DNA of 64,000 nt from Kalaharituber pfeilii (lineage: Eukaryota > Ascomycota > Pezizomycetes > Pezizales > Pezizaceae), in contig WHUZ01000048.1 of the NCBI GenBank assembly GCA_015179045.1, positions 310,001 through 374,000 on the forward strand. The letters run 5' to 3'. The translations under genes were made by a program, and so were the position numbers. Below are positions 1 to 11,420 of the stretch, piece by piece. The notes beneath the pieces are model-generated. The model was not told where the DNA came from. It saw only the letters and a list, made by a program, of their open reading frames with translations, and searched no databases. Each line of letters begins with the position of its first letter. Within the stretch, counting starts at the first letter, position 1.

Positions 1-820
1 GTTTTGTACCATTTCGTAGCCTCACAATCGGCAGGAAATTCAGCGCGAAGGCGCTGCTCTGAAATACAAGAGTAACCTCTAGCCTCTCATAACCAATTTC
101 GGGGCGACACACCTCTTGGAGATAAAATGTTTTGCCTGCATGTGATGCTAATCAGTCGAAATGATATTTCACTTGTGAGTAGGCGAAGACTTAATCTCGT
201 TGGCACCGGCCCCGAGCGAAGACATTATGTACTTGCTGCGACTGCTTGCCTTGAATTCTGCATTTTGAACTGTCTTGAGCGTTTGGCACTGCAACGATCC
301 GAGTCCTGCAAGAGTAATTCAGGATCGAGATTTCATCAAGGCCATGGGAAAAGCAAGCTAGGCATAAAAAATCGACTGGAGAAAGAACGAAAATTAAGTC
401 CTCCGGATTGCAGATCGCTTTATTTTCCATGATGCATGGAGAAGAATTCTTGGGAGTTGCGGGCGATCAGGACGCTACAGCCTCGAACCGGAAGCAATTG
501 AAGTCTTGATCATCGCTATGTCTAAATGATGACGGTTATGCATGGGATTCTTGGCATACGTAACAGCCCTATGTACTGTGCTCGAGGCGAACGACCCATT
601 CCAGCTGATACCCACTATGAGCCTTAGTAGTGACTGCTAATAATGTGTGGATAGCAGTTTGGCTTTGCATGTTGCGTTATCAGGTCTCCATCCAGTCTGC
701 GCAGATTTCATTTACATTACTCCGCAATAACTAAAAAAAAAGACCCTTTATCCTGCACATACCAGGTGCTCAGGACCATATCCCTTCTGTCATACTCGAT
801 CATAACAATATTTCATATCC
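1..820. other. Intergenic, no supported gene
   Basis: I see no convincing coding region here. The short open frames on both strands lack recognisable domains and overlap each other. The last 100 bases or so are the likely promoter and 5' leader of the gene starting at 821. Confidence 0.5.
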
Positions 821-1735
821 ATGACAACAGTACTGGACTTCAACTCTTATCCGCAGACTCCGATTGCGAGCTCTGATCCTGGAACTCCTATGTCTGGGGT
901 ATCTACAGTGGCGATTAAAGATGGCCACGAGGGAGTTCGACACGGTCACCACCACCAGGCAGGATCCATAGACAGTAGTGCTGCAGAGAGACTTGCACGG
1001 CTAGGAGGTTTTGGAAATCCTCGAATGATGGCTTCAGGGAGCAATGGAGGTGAAGGGGAGGAGTATTTTGACTGGGTAGCAGGCTGGCGTGCGGAGGTTA
1101 GCGATCTCCTGCCTGAACAGGGGGAAGAAGGGGCTGGAAGTAGCAGCGGAGATATTGAGACACCCAAGGAAGCGCCCCAACATTCCCTAGCATCTCCAAA
1201 AAAGCGAAAACCAAGAGCAACTATTCCTCTCCCCCCACCTCGTGTTCCTAGCAGCTCTTCCGGCCACGTTCCTAATCCACCCTATCCCACCCCCATAACC
1301 CCCATAATACAAAATAAAGCTGCAACTTCTCCCAATCCGCTATCAGTGCCTCCATCTTCTCTCCCCGGACCGAACAATAGTATCAACTCCACTTCCACTG
1401 AAGGCAACATTTTGTTGACTTCGTCCTCGACTATCACCTCAAGCCCTGCGTCGACTGTTACGACAAGCAGCGCCCGAGAGGAAAAACACCATGCGAAGAT
1501 GATTGGGCCGATGACGTACGATACTGGGGTTATTGACACGACATTGGAGAACAACAGTACAGGTGGAAGTAGTGGCGCTGTATTGAATACTGAGGGCAGC
1601 TCAGAGGTGAGACCAGTGGGAAGTGGTGCAAGGGATCTGGATTTGGAGCAGAGGCGTGAGGGGAGTCGGAAGGATAGGCTGGATGAGTGGGAAGAGAGGA
1701 TTGTGGAGGGTGAGCATGGTGCATTCAGGGGGTAG
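821..1735 (+). CDS. Hypothetical low-complexity protein (304 aa)
   Basis: This is a single-exon open frame with an ATG in a favourable context. I do not recognise a domain. The protein is rich in Ser, Thr, Pro and Gly. It has a His-rich patch near residues 40-50, an acidic/aromatic patch near residue 85 (EEYFDWVAGWRAEV), a basic KKRKPR cluster near residue 128 that could be a nuclear localisation signal, and a charged helical C-terminus (DRLDEWEERI). There is no signal peptide and no membrane segment. The composition suggests a largely disordered nuclear or cytosolic regulatory protein, but that is inference. The frame is open for 304 codons and its codon use is more even than in the surrounding spacer, which favours a real gene. 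A small upstream or downstream exon cannot be excluded. Confidence 0.6.
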   Translation: MTTVLDFNSYPQTPIASSDPGTPMSGVSTVAIKDGHEGVRHGHHHQAGSIDSSAAERLARLGGFGNPRMMASGSNGGEGEEYFDWVAGWRAEVSDLLPEQGEEGAGSSSGDIETPKEAPQHSLASPKKRKPRATIPLPPPRVPSSSSGHVPNPPYPTPITPIIQNKAATSPNPLSVPPSSLPGPNNSINSTSTEGNILLTSSSTITSSPASTVTTSSAREEKHHAKMIGPMTYDTGVIDTTLENNSTGGSSGAVLNTEGSSEVRPVGSGARDLDLEQRREGSRKDRLDEWEERIVEGEHGAFRG

Positions 1736-3718
1736 TCGAGTTGGGACCCAGAGGAAGAAACTTTGTGATTTTGGGTAATTGAGGAGAGTCTTACCTGCTG
1801 TGAGGAGGATAGGCGAAAGTCTAAGGTCTATATAATGGGAGAGGAGAGGAGCGTCTTTCACTATAAAATAAAGAATAACTTGAGATTGATCTCTAAGTGC
1901 CAATGGAAGGGAGAATGTCGTATATTTCCGTTGTTACTAGTTCGATCCAGCTCTTTATTGTCGCATATTCATGCCTCCGCATTTGTTTTGTTACATGCAT
2001 ATATCCTCGCTTCATTGTACTTTTCTTTATCGCAGATTTATATTTCACAATTTCCATGTAAAAAGAGAACAATTCCGCTCACTGATACTGCAGTAGCAAG
2101 TGCTCCTTCCTTTTCAGCGTAGTATCACCAACAGCTTTCCGGGCTGTAAGTGGGAGTGAAGGAATGGCAGAACGGATGTATATTCATATGCATGACCTTG
2201 ACTACCGTACATATAGCATTATTATATCAACTCTGTGATTTGGAAGGATTACAATCCGGCACAGAAAATGAAGATCAGCGTGACCCACTCGGATGCGACA
2301 GTTCATTTATGGACGGCGATAGCGGGAGGCTGTACTGATACTGCTACTACCCGAAATGGCGATCAAGCAAACAGACAACTATTGAGTTAGAGTCTTGGCA
2401 GAACGCAGCAAATAACCCGCATCCTTCCCTTCGTCGCTCGTCTTCCAACACGCATCCGACAGTCCTATACTCTTCTACATCGCTGTTTTTGTTCTTATAG
2501 TCAATGTACAGTTCATACTTTTAGGAAAAGAGAAACTGGCGCTATTATCTCCATTGCATAGATGTTGACTGTTGAGGAAATTTGTAGCGCAACAGCAACG
2601 AGAGCGAGAACGCACTGGCACTACCTTCTGGATCCTCTCTCGATCTCTCCGCTCTGAGACGCTTGCGCAATCGCGCTTTGACTTGAAAAAGTGGCAAGCC
2701 AGCCTCTTTGCTTCACTAAGCTGTTTCGAACTAGTTTACGCAGGTCAAACTTTGTCAATCCAGCAGCTTGGAATTGTACTTTACAGTGCACAGAATCAAC
2801 TAGAAAAGTGACCAAGTGGCTCTCAATCAACACGGAGATTGCCGAACAGTATTAACAAGGCGAGAATTGGAACTCTATTGAGGTTTATGAATACGAGTCA
2901 TGTTATTAACTATAATTTTGGTAGATGACTTGTTTTCTGCCCCTCAGGTTGCGATGTATCGTGCCGATAATATCTCGAAACACGCTTTCTCAACCGCTTG
3001 TCTGCAAATCCCGACATGGGTCCAACATGTTAAATGGATTGCACCACATTTTCGTTCGTCACAAATGCAGAGCCCCTACAATCAAACTTAATGGGGTTGG
3101 GGTGTAGTCTCGGAACCAGGTTGGGGTGATGTTACCTTGGCCTTGGTCGAGGGAACCCTGACAATTAGCGGGCTGCAAAACGGTTACCAACAGGATGCTG
3201 AAACAAGATTGTTTGGAACAATTACCTCTGCAAATGAGGAAGCCTGTTCGAAATAGCCATTTTTGGTTCGCGGTTCTTTAATGGTTGACAGGGTGATTAC
3301 CCCGACGCCTGATTGAATCCCGAATCCACGAACACATGGAAGACCTAAGCTTGGGCTCCCTGCTGGCTTGCTCGGAACAGTTAGAGTGGTACCTCTACTT
3401 AGTATCATAGGCCTTCAATATTTCACAAACGTGGGGCACCTTGGCTGACCTGCGTGCCTGCCAAGAGATCGTGGGGGTACAACAATGGCTTAGTGGAAGG
3501 AAGCATTGGGAGGATCTGCGCGCGGACCTTTCCTATCGCCAGTCCAAGCTCGCGCAAGAATTCCGGCATACCCCTTTTCGCGATGTATATATTGACGTAT
3601 TCTCTCGTGTTGCTGCACGCCCCACACCTCGAATTATTGTTGCCAGTGACGGCCATATTCAATAATCTCTCCGCTACCGTACACCATTGGTTATATTCCG
3701 CTGGGGTCACAACGTGCG
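1736..3718. other. Intergenic, no supported gene
   Basis: This holds the 3' flank of the hypothetical gene and the upstream region of the glucan lyase. Several open frames of 60-130 codons occur on both strands, including one on the minus strand at 3423-3809, but none shows a recognisable domain or a splice-consistent continuation. The last few hundred bases probably contain the lyase promoter. Confidence 0.5.
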
Positions 3719-6700
3719 ATGCATATAACAGCTTGGAAACAATCCTCCCTTGATGGGCACACCTTCGTTCTTCCAGAGATGTTCTTTTCACATGACAATA
3801 CTTCGACATTTATATATCCCACCACCGCAAAATTCTTCTCTTCAGATAATGACCCAGTGACGGTGCCGGCCGCTGCCACAGGCGCAATTTTTCGCCTCTC
3901 GGGTACCGTTGGACGACACACCTATTTGTTGATTCAGTTTGTGCGCCCTACCGTTTGGCGCATCACATTCGACCCAAGAAAGCGGTTTGCAAGCGAGTAC
4001 AAGGATTATAATAGTAGAACTGTTATTATGAATACCCTGACGACATTGCGGGCTTACCTTGATGAAGTGGAGGACGTCATATGGGATACTGCTGTGACTG
4101 ACGCAGGAAACTATTACTCGCTCCAGGCATGTAAACCACAGCTCGTTGTATCCCTCAAGCATAGCTGGATAATAATGTAATATCTAATGATCGAGTAGTC
4201 TCTAGTATACAACACAATGAACGACCACAGGAATAGGCACAATGGTAATGTTGCAACAGAACTAAGGATTTATAAGTCATCTTTTCGAATTGAGGTTTGT
4301 CACTCTGGAGAAGCGAAGGCCGCTAGCTAAGAAGTGCCCAATAGGCTGTGAGAGAGGTAGAGGAAACTAGGCCGAGAGGTCCTCGTGAGGTTTCGTCGTC
4401 CCAGTCTTCCAAAGTCGTTTGGTCCACCCCTGCCGGATGCCTTGGGTATAAAACTGTTGGGACCACTCAAAATATTATCTTTGCAGCGAGTAAGCCCGGT
4501 TCAGCGAGGTACATGGGCTTTGGAGAACAGGGAGGTCAGGAACTTCTCAAAAAACCAACGTTCATGAATTACTTCAACTTTGACAACATGATGTATTCGT
4601 CTGTATACGGTATTGGACCAAAGGATTCACGGGAGCCCTTGTATCATTCCGAGCCCTACTGGCTCGAGCTAGGCGGCCTTCCTGGTTTTAAGAGCCAAGT
4701 CAGCACATTCATAGACAACTACTCTCAAACACTCGTCGATTTCCTCTCTACTAATCCTAGTGAAATCAAGACAGCCGTCAGGTTTGGCGAGCTGCAGTAC
4801 TTTGTGTTCGCCGGGGACACGACAGAGCAGCTCATTACTCACCTAACCAGTATTATTGGTAAGAGTAGGTTAAAGCCAAGGTATGTGCTAGGCCATCATC
4901 AGGGTAGTTACGGCTATGATACTAGACAACGAGTGCTGGAGGTTGGTCATAAGTACGTGCTACGAGATATCCCCCTGGACGCTATCCACATCGATGTCGA
5001 CATCCAGGATGATTATCAAACTTTCACGATCGATGAGAATGGAAGGTTTCCTCGCCCGGTTGAGATGTTCTCGGAGCTTAGGGCCTTAGGGATAGTGTGT
5101 TCGACAAATATTACACCTGTTATCAACAATATGCACGCACCCAGTTATCAGGTACAGCGTGAAGGACTTGAAAGGGGCTACTTTATTCCGGATGTCCGAT
5201 ACAATGAATATGGCAACGGGCCGGTTCCTGCTGAGAAGGTGCGATATAGTTGTTATGAAGGCAGCGTCAAGTTAACCATCAACCCGAAACACGACATGGG
5301 ACAGTTCCCAGGAGCCTCTTATGACTTTGCTTCCAACTACAATTCTGGCAAGCCTTTCCGTGGTGGAGTAGGATATGGTGGCACATTGGGCGCCCCAGGG
5401 TATTATCTCGACCTGAACGTGAAAGAGGTTCGCGAATATTGGGGTAAGCAATATGAATATTTATTTGCTCAAGGATTGGAATTTGTCTGGCAGGATATGA
5501 CTACTCCTGCTATTGCAAAGGAATATGGTGATTTAAAGGGCTTTCCCTTCCGATTGATGGTTAGTGACGATACCTGGGAGGCCGAGGATTCTGGGAGGCC
5601 ATCCAAGAAACCTGCAATTGAAATATGGGCTCTCTACAGTTACAACTTGCACAAGGCTACCTACGAGGGACTGAACAACATGCCTATACGAAACAACAAG
5701 CGCAACTTCATAATCGGCCGTGGGTCCTTCGCCGGGCAACACAGATATGCGGGGCTTTGGACAGGCGATAACGCGAGCACATGGGACCACTTCCAGATTT
5801 CGATCTGTCAAGTGCTGGCTCTTGGGATATCCGGAAACGAAATTACTGGAGCGGACATTGGCGGATTCATGCCCGCCTATGGACATCGTCATCCTCAGTG
5901 GGCAGACCCAGAACTGCTCATTCGATGGTATTGTGCTTACTCGCTTCTTCCCTGGTTCAGAAATCACTACCACGGAAAGCCGGGGATGAAAATCTTCCAG
6001 GAACCGTGGGCGTACACAGACTATATTAAGTCCAATTCGAGAGGATTCTCAGCACGTGAGAGGAGCATCTGGTTAGCGGTGGAGCCAGTTTGTAGGTACT
6101 ATATAAAACTGCGATATAGTCTTCTCCAGCTGCTGTACGATGCGATGTTCGAGCACCAATTCAACGGGCTACCTATCGCTAGAGCATTGGTGCTAACGGA
6201 TGACGACGTAACACTATTACAGGAGAACGATTGGTGTCTGGGTAATGAGTATATGGTTCGGAGGGATCTGTTAGTTTGTCCGGTCATGCAACCTGGCTTG
6301 GAGTCGGGTAATGGAAGGGAAATCTATCTCCCGCGATCAAGCTCGTGGTACCCATTCAACCTCGGAATAAATCCCGCAGGACGGTTACCGGGGAGGAAAT
6401 TGAAAAGGCAGGTTGGTGGAGGTGATACATTTTTTGTCGACGCACATATATCTGCAGACCATGAATGGATTCACAATGTTTGTCCCATGTATATCCGTGA
6501 AGGTATGTGCTAACCCGTTCAGTGTGCTCCCAATATGCTTTGTATGTTTTGAAAACTAAATTCATAACAGGGGCCATTATTCCGCAGATAGCCCCGCGCC
6601 AATCTACGACGGCGAAAAAAGTGCCAAACCCAGTATCAATTCACTTCTACCCTGGGGACGATGTTGACAGGGTAAGCTCATCCCCTCCCCGAAAAAAAAT

Positions 6701-7196
6701 GTTGACCCTGAAGGTCGATACTCATGCTCCACTGCCATGGTAGGCGTATTCCATGTACCTAGATGATGGCGCCTCCCGCTCCAGCGCCCCCAGATTCCCG
6801 CAACAGCACCTTCTAAACACGTATCCCAACGCCGACCTTGACCCTCTTGCGAACTCTGAATACCGCGAGGTCCTTTTCCGGCAGCAATGTACCCCCTCAT
6901 GCGCCGCTCGCACTATCACCATGACAGTTCCGCATGACGGCTACGGGAGTGAGAGAGTCAAAGCTGACATTGGGGAGATGATGACGTTCGTAATATGGCA
7001 TGATCCAGAATTGGTGGAGTTTGATGCACCGAGGGTGGAGGTGCTGTTGCCGCAGCGCGAAGAGGGGAAGGTATGGGAGTTTGAGGTGAAGTATTTGGAG
7101 GAAGTGGCGGCGACGAAGGTCAGGTTGCCGGTGGACGCAGCTGGGGGTCCAGGGGGAAGGAAAGGAAAAGTATTGGTGAAGGTGATGTATAAGTGA
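3719..7196 (+). CDS. Alpha-1,4-glucan lyase, GH31 (1,070 aa, 5 exons)
   Basis: It cleaves alpha-1,4-glucans (starch, glycogen) by beta-elimination, releasing 1,5-anhydro-D-fructose instead of glucose. I infer exons 3719-4130, 4206-4294, 4345-6502, 6571-6671 and 6744-7196. All four introns (75, 50, 68 and 72 nt) are GT-AG and keep the frame, giving 1,070 residues, close to known lyases. The N-terminal domain has QFVRPTVWRITFDP near residue 75. The (beta/alpha)8 domain carries the lyase-type block IHVD-like DVDIQDDYQTFT, the nucleophile in WQDMTTPAI (Asp about 551) and the second catalytic Asp in LWTGDNAS (about 642). The sequence PTFMNYFNFDNM follows the lyase rather than the alpha-glucosidase pattern. 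The C-terminal part holds YIREGAIIPQ and YLDDGASR. There is no signal peptide, so it is probably cytosolic and acts on glycogen. The start at 3719 gives a normal family N-terminus; an extra 5' exon is possible. A plain GH31 alpha-glucosidase is less likely. Confidence 0.9.
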
Positions 7197-7798
7197 GGAG
7201 CGACGGCGCGGAGAGTGGGGACGGGACTACGGGGGTACAGGTGTGGATAAAAAACGAAGGAAAATATAGATGGACTATTGGATAGTTTGGGAAACGGGTC
7301 CTTATACAGATAGAGGTTATGGGTTATTTATGTTTGTATAGATACTACTGATGTTTGCAATTGGGTAGATTTAATGTTTAATTTTAAATTGGGGAATTGG
7401 TTTCTCAAGGCGGTGCGAAAGGGATTTTTGGATCTCGTGTTTGGGATGATGGTATTTCCTTTGTTTTGTTTTTTTCTAAATAATTATCAAAGCCCCAACT
7501 GTATAGGGGGTTTAGTATGGATCTACTGGTATGGAGTGGTAATGGGTGTAGGGATTTTGACGAATAAAAAATATATAACGAGTGTAATAGCGACAAAGGA
7601 ACAGTGATGTAGTACAATATTTCTCTGGAGTAGAGGAAAAGTTACCATATTATCAATGTATGACTTAAAGCATTGCTCTATATCTTTTATTTATTTATTT
7701 TTCTTCCTCCCCCCCGCCCAATGTGATACAATGTATATTCCAGGTTAATGGAACATGCAACCGAGTTAGAATTATTGTCTTACGGTCTCTGATATATA
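7197..7798. other. AT-rich spacer, no supported gene
   Basis: This is the 3' flank of the glucan lyase. It is strongly AT-rich with homopolymer tracts and runs into a small inverted-repeat element. I see no gene. Confidence 0.5.
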
Positions 7799-8193
7799 TA
7801 TAATAGCGGTATTCAGATTAGAAAAAAATGGCTGAATTTTCCAGATTTCAGAATTATACCAAGTCCGGAAAATCCAGTCATCTCCATACAAAATTTTATC
7901 TGGTTTTCTCATGCAGTTAAACCAGTTAAACTGGTTTATTTTCGCATTTTTTCGCGAAAATAAATGTGGTTGGATTTTTGCAACAACTGATGCGTCTTGC
8001 GGGCCTCGATGCAGTATTCAGGGCCTGGCATGCATAAATTCCAGTGGATTTTTGGACCCAAAACTGGGTTCCGATTTGACAAAAAAATCTGATTTTCACA
8101 AGAGGGTGCTTCAGACTACAGACTGGATAAACTGGTTTGTCCACCGGATTCCATTTTATATGAGGACAGTCTCATCTGAATACCGCTAATATA
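7799..8193. mobile_element. Small inverted-repeat element (MITE-like, about 395 bp)
   Basis: The ends are inverted copies of a roughly 24-bp sequence: TATAATAGCGGTATTCAGAT on the left, and at 8165-8193 the reverse complement of TATATTAGCGGTATTCAGAT. The interior has a second inverted motif built on AACCAGTTAAACTGGTTT near 7915-7940, with AAACTGG again near 8130. There is no coding capacity of note. The flanks are TATA runs, so the target-site duplication cannot be fixed. It is a non-autonomous DNA transposon of unassigned superfamily. Confidence 0.6.
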
Positions 8194-8391
8194 CAGCCAT
8201 GTATACTGATAAAGTCTACTTTGGATGTAGAACAGCTATAAGAAGTATTTATTCACCAATGTATCATAAAACAGCATAATAGGCCTTGAAGGCGAGGCAG
8301 GATTTGGGTTTCGGGTGGTTGTGTATATGATATACCTAGTGGATTTGAGGGTTAGCTGCGGATCGATGGGATCCCAACATCAATATATATA

Positions 8392-8484
8392 TGTGCCGGG
8401 CCATTCGTAACAAACGTTCCAGTGGCCACTGGCCCGGACCAGTGGCCACTAGCCCGGACTACTCAATGGAACGCTGGTTCGTGA
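8392..8484 (+). repeat. Left terminal inverted repeat of the 1.26-kb element
   Basis: It is about 93 bp long and nearly identical to the reverse complement of 9563-9654. It contains two overlapping GGCCACTGGCCCGGACC-type palindromic motifs. Confidence 0.8.
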
Positions 8485-8601
8485 CTGGCCCGGGCCACTC
8501 AGAATTTGAATTTTCTCATTCTACCTACAATTCACCCTCTCAAACTCACACACACACACTCGCGTATCCACACATCCACTATTTGATAAAACAGCGTCAC
8601 T

Positions 8602-8908
8602 AAAGACCTCTCCCTGCCACAGGAAAACACAGCTCTACCAAGGACCCCTCCAGCGACAGGAAAAAACAGCTTCATTAAGGACCGTCTCCGGCGAAAAAAA
8701 AAAAAAACAGCAGCAGCAAGGACCCCTCCGGCGACAGGAAAACACAGCTTCATCAAGGACCCCCAGCGACAGGAAAAAAACAGCTTTATCAAGGACCTCT
8801 CCAGTGACAGGAAAAATCAGCTTCATCAAGGACCCCTCCGGCGACAGGGCAAAAAAAAATACAGCGTGATGAATGACCCCCTCCGGCGACAGGAAAAACA
8901 GCTTCAAG
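8602..8908. repeat. Minisatellite, about 8 copies of a 37-bp unit
   Basis: Tandem imperfect units follow the pattern AAGGACCCCTCCGGCGACAG, then GAAAAACAGCTTCATC. Copies differ mainly in the length of an internal A-run (4 to 13 A). The array lies entirely inside the inverted-repeat element and abuts the broken minus-strand coding fragment. Confidence 0.85.
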
Positions 8909-9253
8909 ATTGCAATGAACATCTTGAATAATGTCAAATGCTCGATCTTCTATAATAACCTCACGATGGTATTCGTTTTGGGGAGGATTCGCTTTGCGCA
9001 TTAGAACGCCATCCTCATTAATAAAAAATTTCTAATTTGTTAATATCTTATTAATCTCATTATAGGTTATACTTACCTTAGCAAGAGTTTTAACATTATT
9101 CTCAGCTGCTGAAGACACGGGCCGTTCTGGATCACGACAGAAAATTCGGATTTCACGTAACTTCTGAGGTTCCATTTGATATCTATTTGTATGATCCCGA
9201 GATTGAATATATAGCTCGAATTGATGGCGAATTTCGGGTGTAAAAGGCTCCAT
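8877..9253 (-). pseudogene. Fragment resembling integrase-type transposase N-terminus
   Basis: The minus-strand frame starting at 9253 reads MEPFTPEIRHQFELYIQSRD and continues through one in-frame TAG (near 9032) into a segment containing INEDGVLMRKANPPQNEYHR and VIIEDRAFDIIQDVH. Fungal integrase-bearing elements have a similar stretch just before the HHCC zinc-binding domain (basic strand, then acidic residues, F-D-x-I, then the first His). The fragment stops exactly there and runs into the minisatellite, so the zinc finger and catalytic core are missing. The family call is by pattern recognition only. Confidence 0.45.
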
Positions 9254-9562
9254 AGGTAAAGATTGTTAAGGAATGAGGCTGAAAAGTAATTACCAGTTTA
9301 GGTAAATAAGATAGGCTTGGCGTTGTATACTAGAGAAGTGTATGGTACAGAATGCGATATATGTAGAATACATTCAAAATACCGACAGCATGGAAAAATA
9401 TCAAGTTTAAATACTTGAGTAAATAAAACAAAAAAATAAACAAATGATTTAGACAATTACAATTCCGAACCTTCTAGTATTTTAACAGCCACCAACATAC
9501 CAACATTCTGTTGTAGTTCTGTGCGCAGAACAAAAAGGTCAATGCGTTGTACTAGTGTGTGA

Positions 9563-9654
9563 TCACGAACCAGCGTTCCGTTGAGTAGTCCGGGCTAGTG
9601 GCCACTGGTCCGGGCCAGTGGCCACTGGAACGTTGTTACGAATGGCCCGGCACA
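9563..9654 (-). repeat. Right terminal inverted repeat of the 1.26-kb element
   Basis: It is about 92 bp long and is the reverse complement of the left end, ending ...GGCCCGGCACA before TATA. Confidence 0.8.
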
Positions 9655-10248
9655 TATATAAACAAGGATAAACACGGCAAAAAACATCTCAAAATTTGGA
9701 GATTGGCACTCTCTATTCAAAACCAGAAACCAATAGGATGCAAAAGTTAATGTTTGTAACTCTGGTTGGTAATTTCTAACTGCGCTAATTTATTATATTA
9801 CAGAGTGCTGCGTTCATTCAGATTCAGTGGACTGTAGCTAATCCAGACGAGAACAGCTAATCCACCCTGATCAGGCGTCATGGCTTTCCATGTTGTTCGG
9901 GAAAATCAGATAGGTAAGTAGGAAGAAGCGAATTTGTAATTTTAAGTTGCGAAATCAATTCTGATGTCCGGAAGTCCCTTGATTCGGCGTCTTGTGCTGT
10001 CTTGTACTTCGCACAGATATATGGAAATTAATATCCAATTCAGATCAATATCAAATATCATTACGTCGCAATGCGTGCCATGTCAGGCTACACTGGCGGA
10101 GCTGAGTACGTACCCTTCGAGCTACTCGTACATACAGGTAGCCAATTGGCAGGAACAGCCAAAATGAAAGTGAATCAGGGGGGCACAAAAAAGATAGTTC
10201 CAAACCAAGCTTTCAACGGCTATCGTCCGACTATTTAGCTGAACTAAT
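9655..10248. other. Spacer, no supported gene
   Basis: This is AT-rich spacer sequence without a convincing coding region. Confidence 0.45.
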
Positions 10249-10259
10249 TCCCCTTTTGC

Positions 10260-10322
10260 CCTGCCATGGCGAACAGCTGCAAGCGGGGTCATGTGATATA
10301 AAAAAAAAAAAAATAAAAAAAA
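10260..10322 (+). mobile_element. Ultra-short poly(A)-tailed insertion, type B
   Basis: It is a 63-bp insert: CCTGCCATGGCGAACAGC, then a segment with AAGCGGGGTCATGTGATAT, then an A-rich tail. The direct repeats around it are TCCCCTTTTGC (10249-10259) and TCCCCTTTTTGC (10323-10334), which differ by one T. The same core occurs on the opposite strand at 23966-24031. It looks like target-primed reverse transcription of a very short 3' end. Confidence 0.7.
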
Positions 10323-10334
10323 TCCCCTTTTTGC

Positions 10335-10883
10335 AATGCTAATTCGCCACGTACCCCTACCGCTAAGATAAACATGTCAGGATGTCCAGTGATAGGGCCG
10401 GGGTTTTGCAATAGATAGCTAAGCAAAGAAAAATTACTTGTTGAATACACATAATTATTACCGCTACATAGCACCACTCATTCTCATTATCTTTATCAGA
10501 TCAGGTGAATTTGGAATGTTTACGAAAACTTTTCATTTGCAAGCCTTCGAATTATTGTATCATTCGATGGTTGGCTTGGCTCAGTTATTGGTTGTGGTAT
10601 CAACGTATGATTACCATCACCTTCCGATGTCGATTGTTAGATGTGGTGGCAGTAGAATGATGGATGAGGTGAGATGATCAAGGCAGCCTCAGTCAATCAT
10701 CCTAAAGGGTACTGTAATGATAAGGCAAATTTAATAGATTATTTTGTATGACACCATCAAATAAAGGCATTAATAATGTACCTAATATAACGAGCAAAAA
10801 CTACTGTAGAAGGCCACATATGGCTCGGAGCCGGCGATTAAATCGGATGACTGTCTGTGAAGGCTCCACAGAAAAAGGAGGTA
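10335..10883. other. Spacer, no supported gene
   Basis: I see no gene or clear repeat here. Confidence 0.4.
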
Positions 10884-11420
10884 TAAGTCTTACCTTGCTA
10901 TAGCGAAAGGCGCCATTTTTATTCGATAGTTATAGCAAGGTTTAGTTATAATATTGAATGGCAAGTTAGTCATCAAGCTTGGCAGCTGAACTTTCAGAAA
11001 CTAGAGCAATAATTCCGTTTAGTTTACTATTGAAGGAAATAGCCCAGATAGGAAATATTTGCAGCTACAAATTAGGGAATAGTTGAACATGAATCTGTAA
11101 ATATCTATGTCAATACACTCAAAGAGAAAGGTTTACAAATCATTAGAATTGAGGAAGCTAGAAAAGCAACAAGTATGCAAAATTAGAGCAAAAACATCAG
11201 AAAGAAACCTTAGCTGAGTTTCTAATATAATTCGAATAAGTGTGGAAGGTTTTCTGGTAATGAGTAGGGGAACCCAGAGGTGACAGCGGACCAGTACCTT
11301 GATTAGTCATGTATTCCATAGCTGCTTTTCGTTAAAGCGAGTGTAATTTGAAATAACTTCAGTTCTATCTCAGTTTCATTTCTTTATTTGGTAGAATTTC
11401 GTTATAGAAAGGTAAGGCTG
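10884..11420. mobile_element. MITE-like element with pogo-type inverted ends (about 540 bp)
   Basis: The left end (AGTCTTACCTTGCTATAGCG, then AAA) and the reverse complement of the right end (CAGCCTTACCTTTCTATAAC, then GAAA) match over about 24 bp. TA lies next to both ends, as expected for Tc1/mariner-superfamily elements. The termini resemble those of the pogo-like element at 45663-46262. The interior is AT-rich with no usable frame. Confidence 0.6.

Larger units (their letters stand above)
8392..9654. mobile_element. 1.26-kb transposon with about 95-bp terminal inverted repeats
   Basis: The left end (8392-8484) and right end (9563-9654) are inverted copies that differ by about one indel and one substitution. 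They begin TGTGCCGGGCCATTCGTAAC and contain the palindrome CCAGTGGCCACTGG. The flanks read TATA on both sides, compatible with a 4-bp duplication, although the left flank is an AT repeat. Inside are an eight-copy minisatellite and a broken minus-strand fragment resembling the region before an integrase zinc-binding domain. This suggests a deletion derivative of a cut-and-paste element with a retroviral-integrase-like transposase (Ginger/GIN type), but the terminal bases do not match the published Ginger consensus closely. The superfamily is an inference. Confidence 0.75.

Noticed and set aside
3423..3809. Minus-strand open frame of 128 codons overlapping the start of the glucan lyase
   Set aside because: It has no recognisable domain and overlaps the first lyase exon, whose sequence matches the family.
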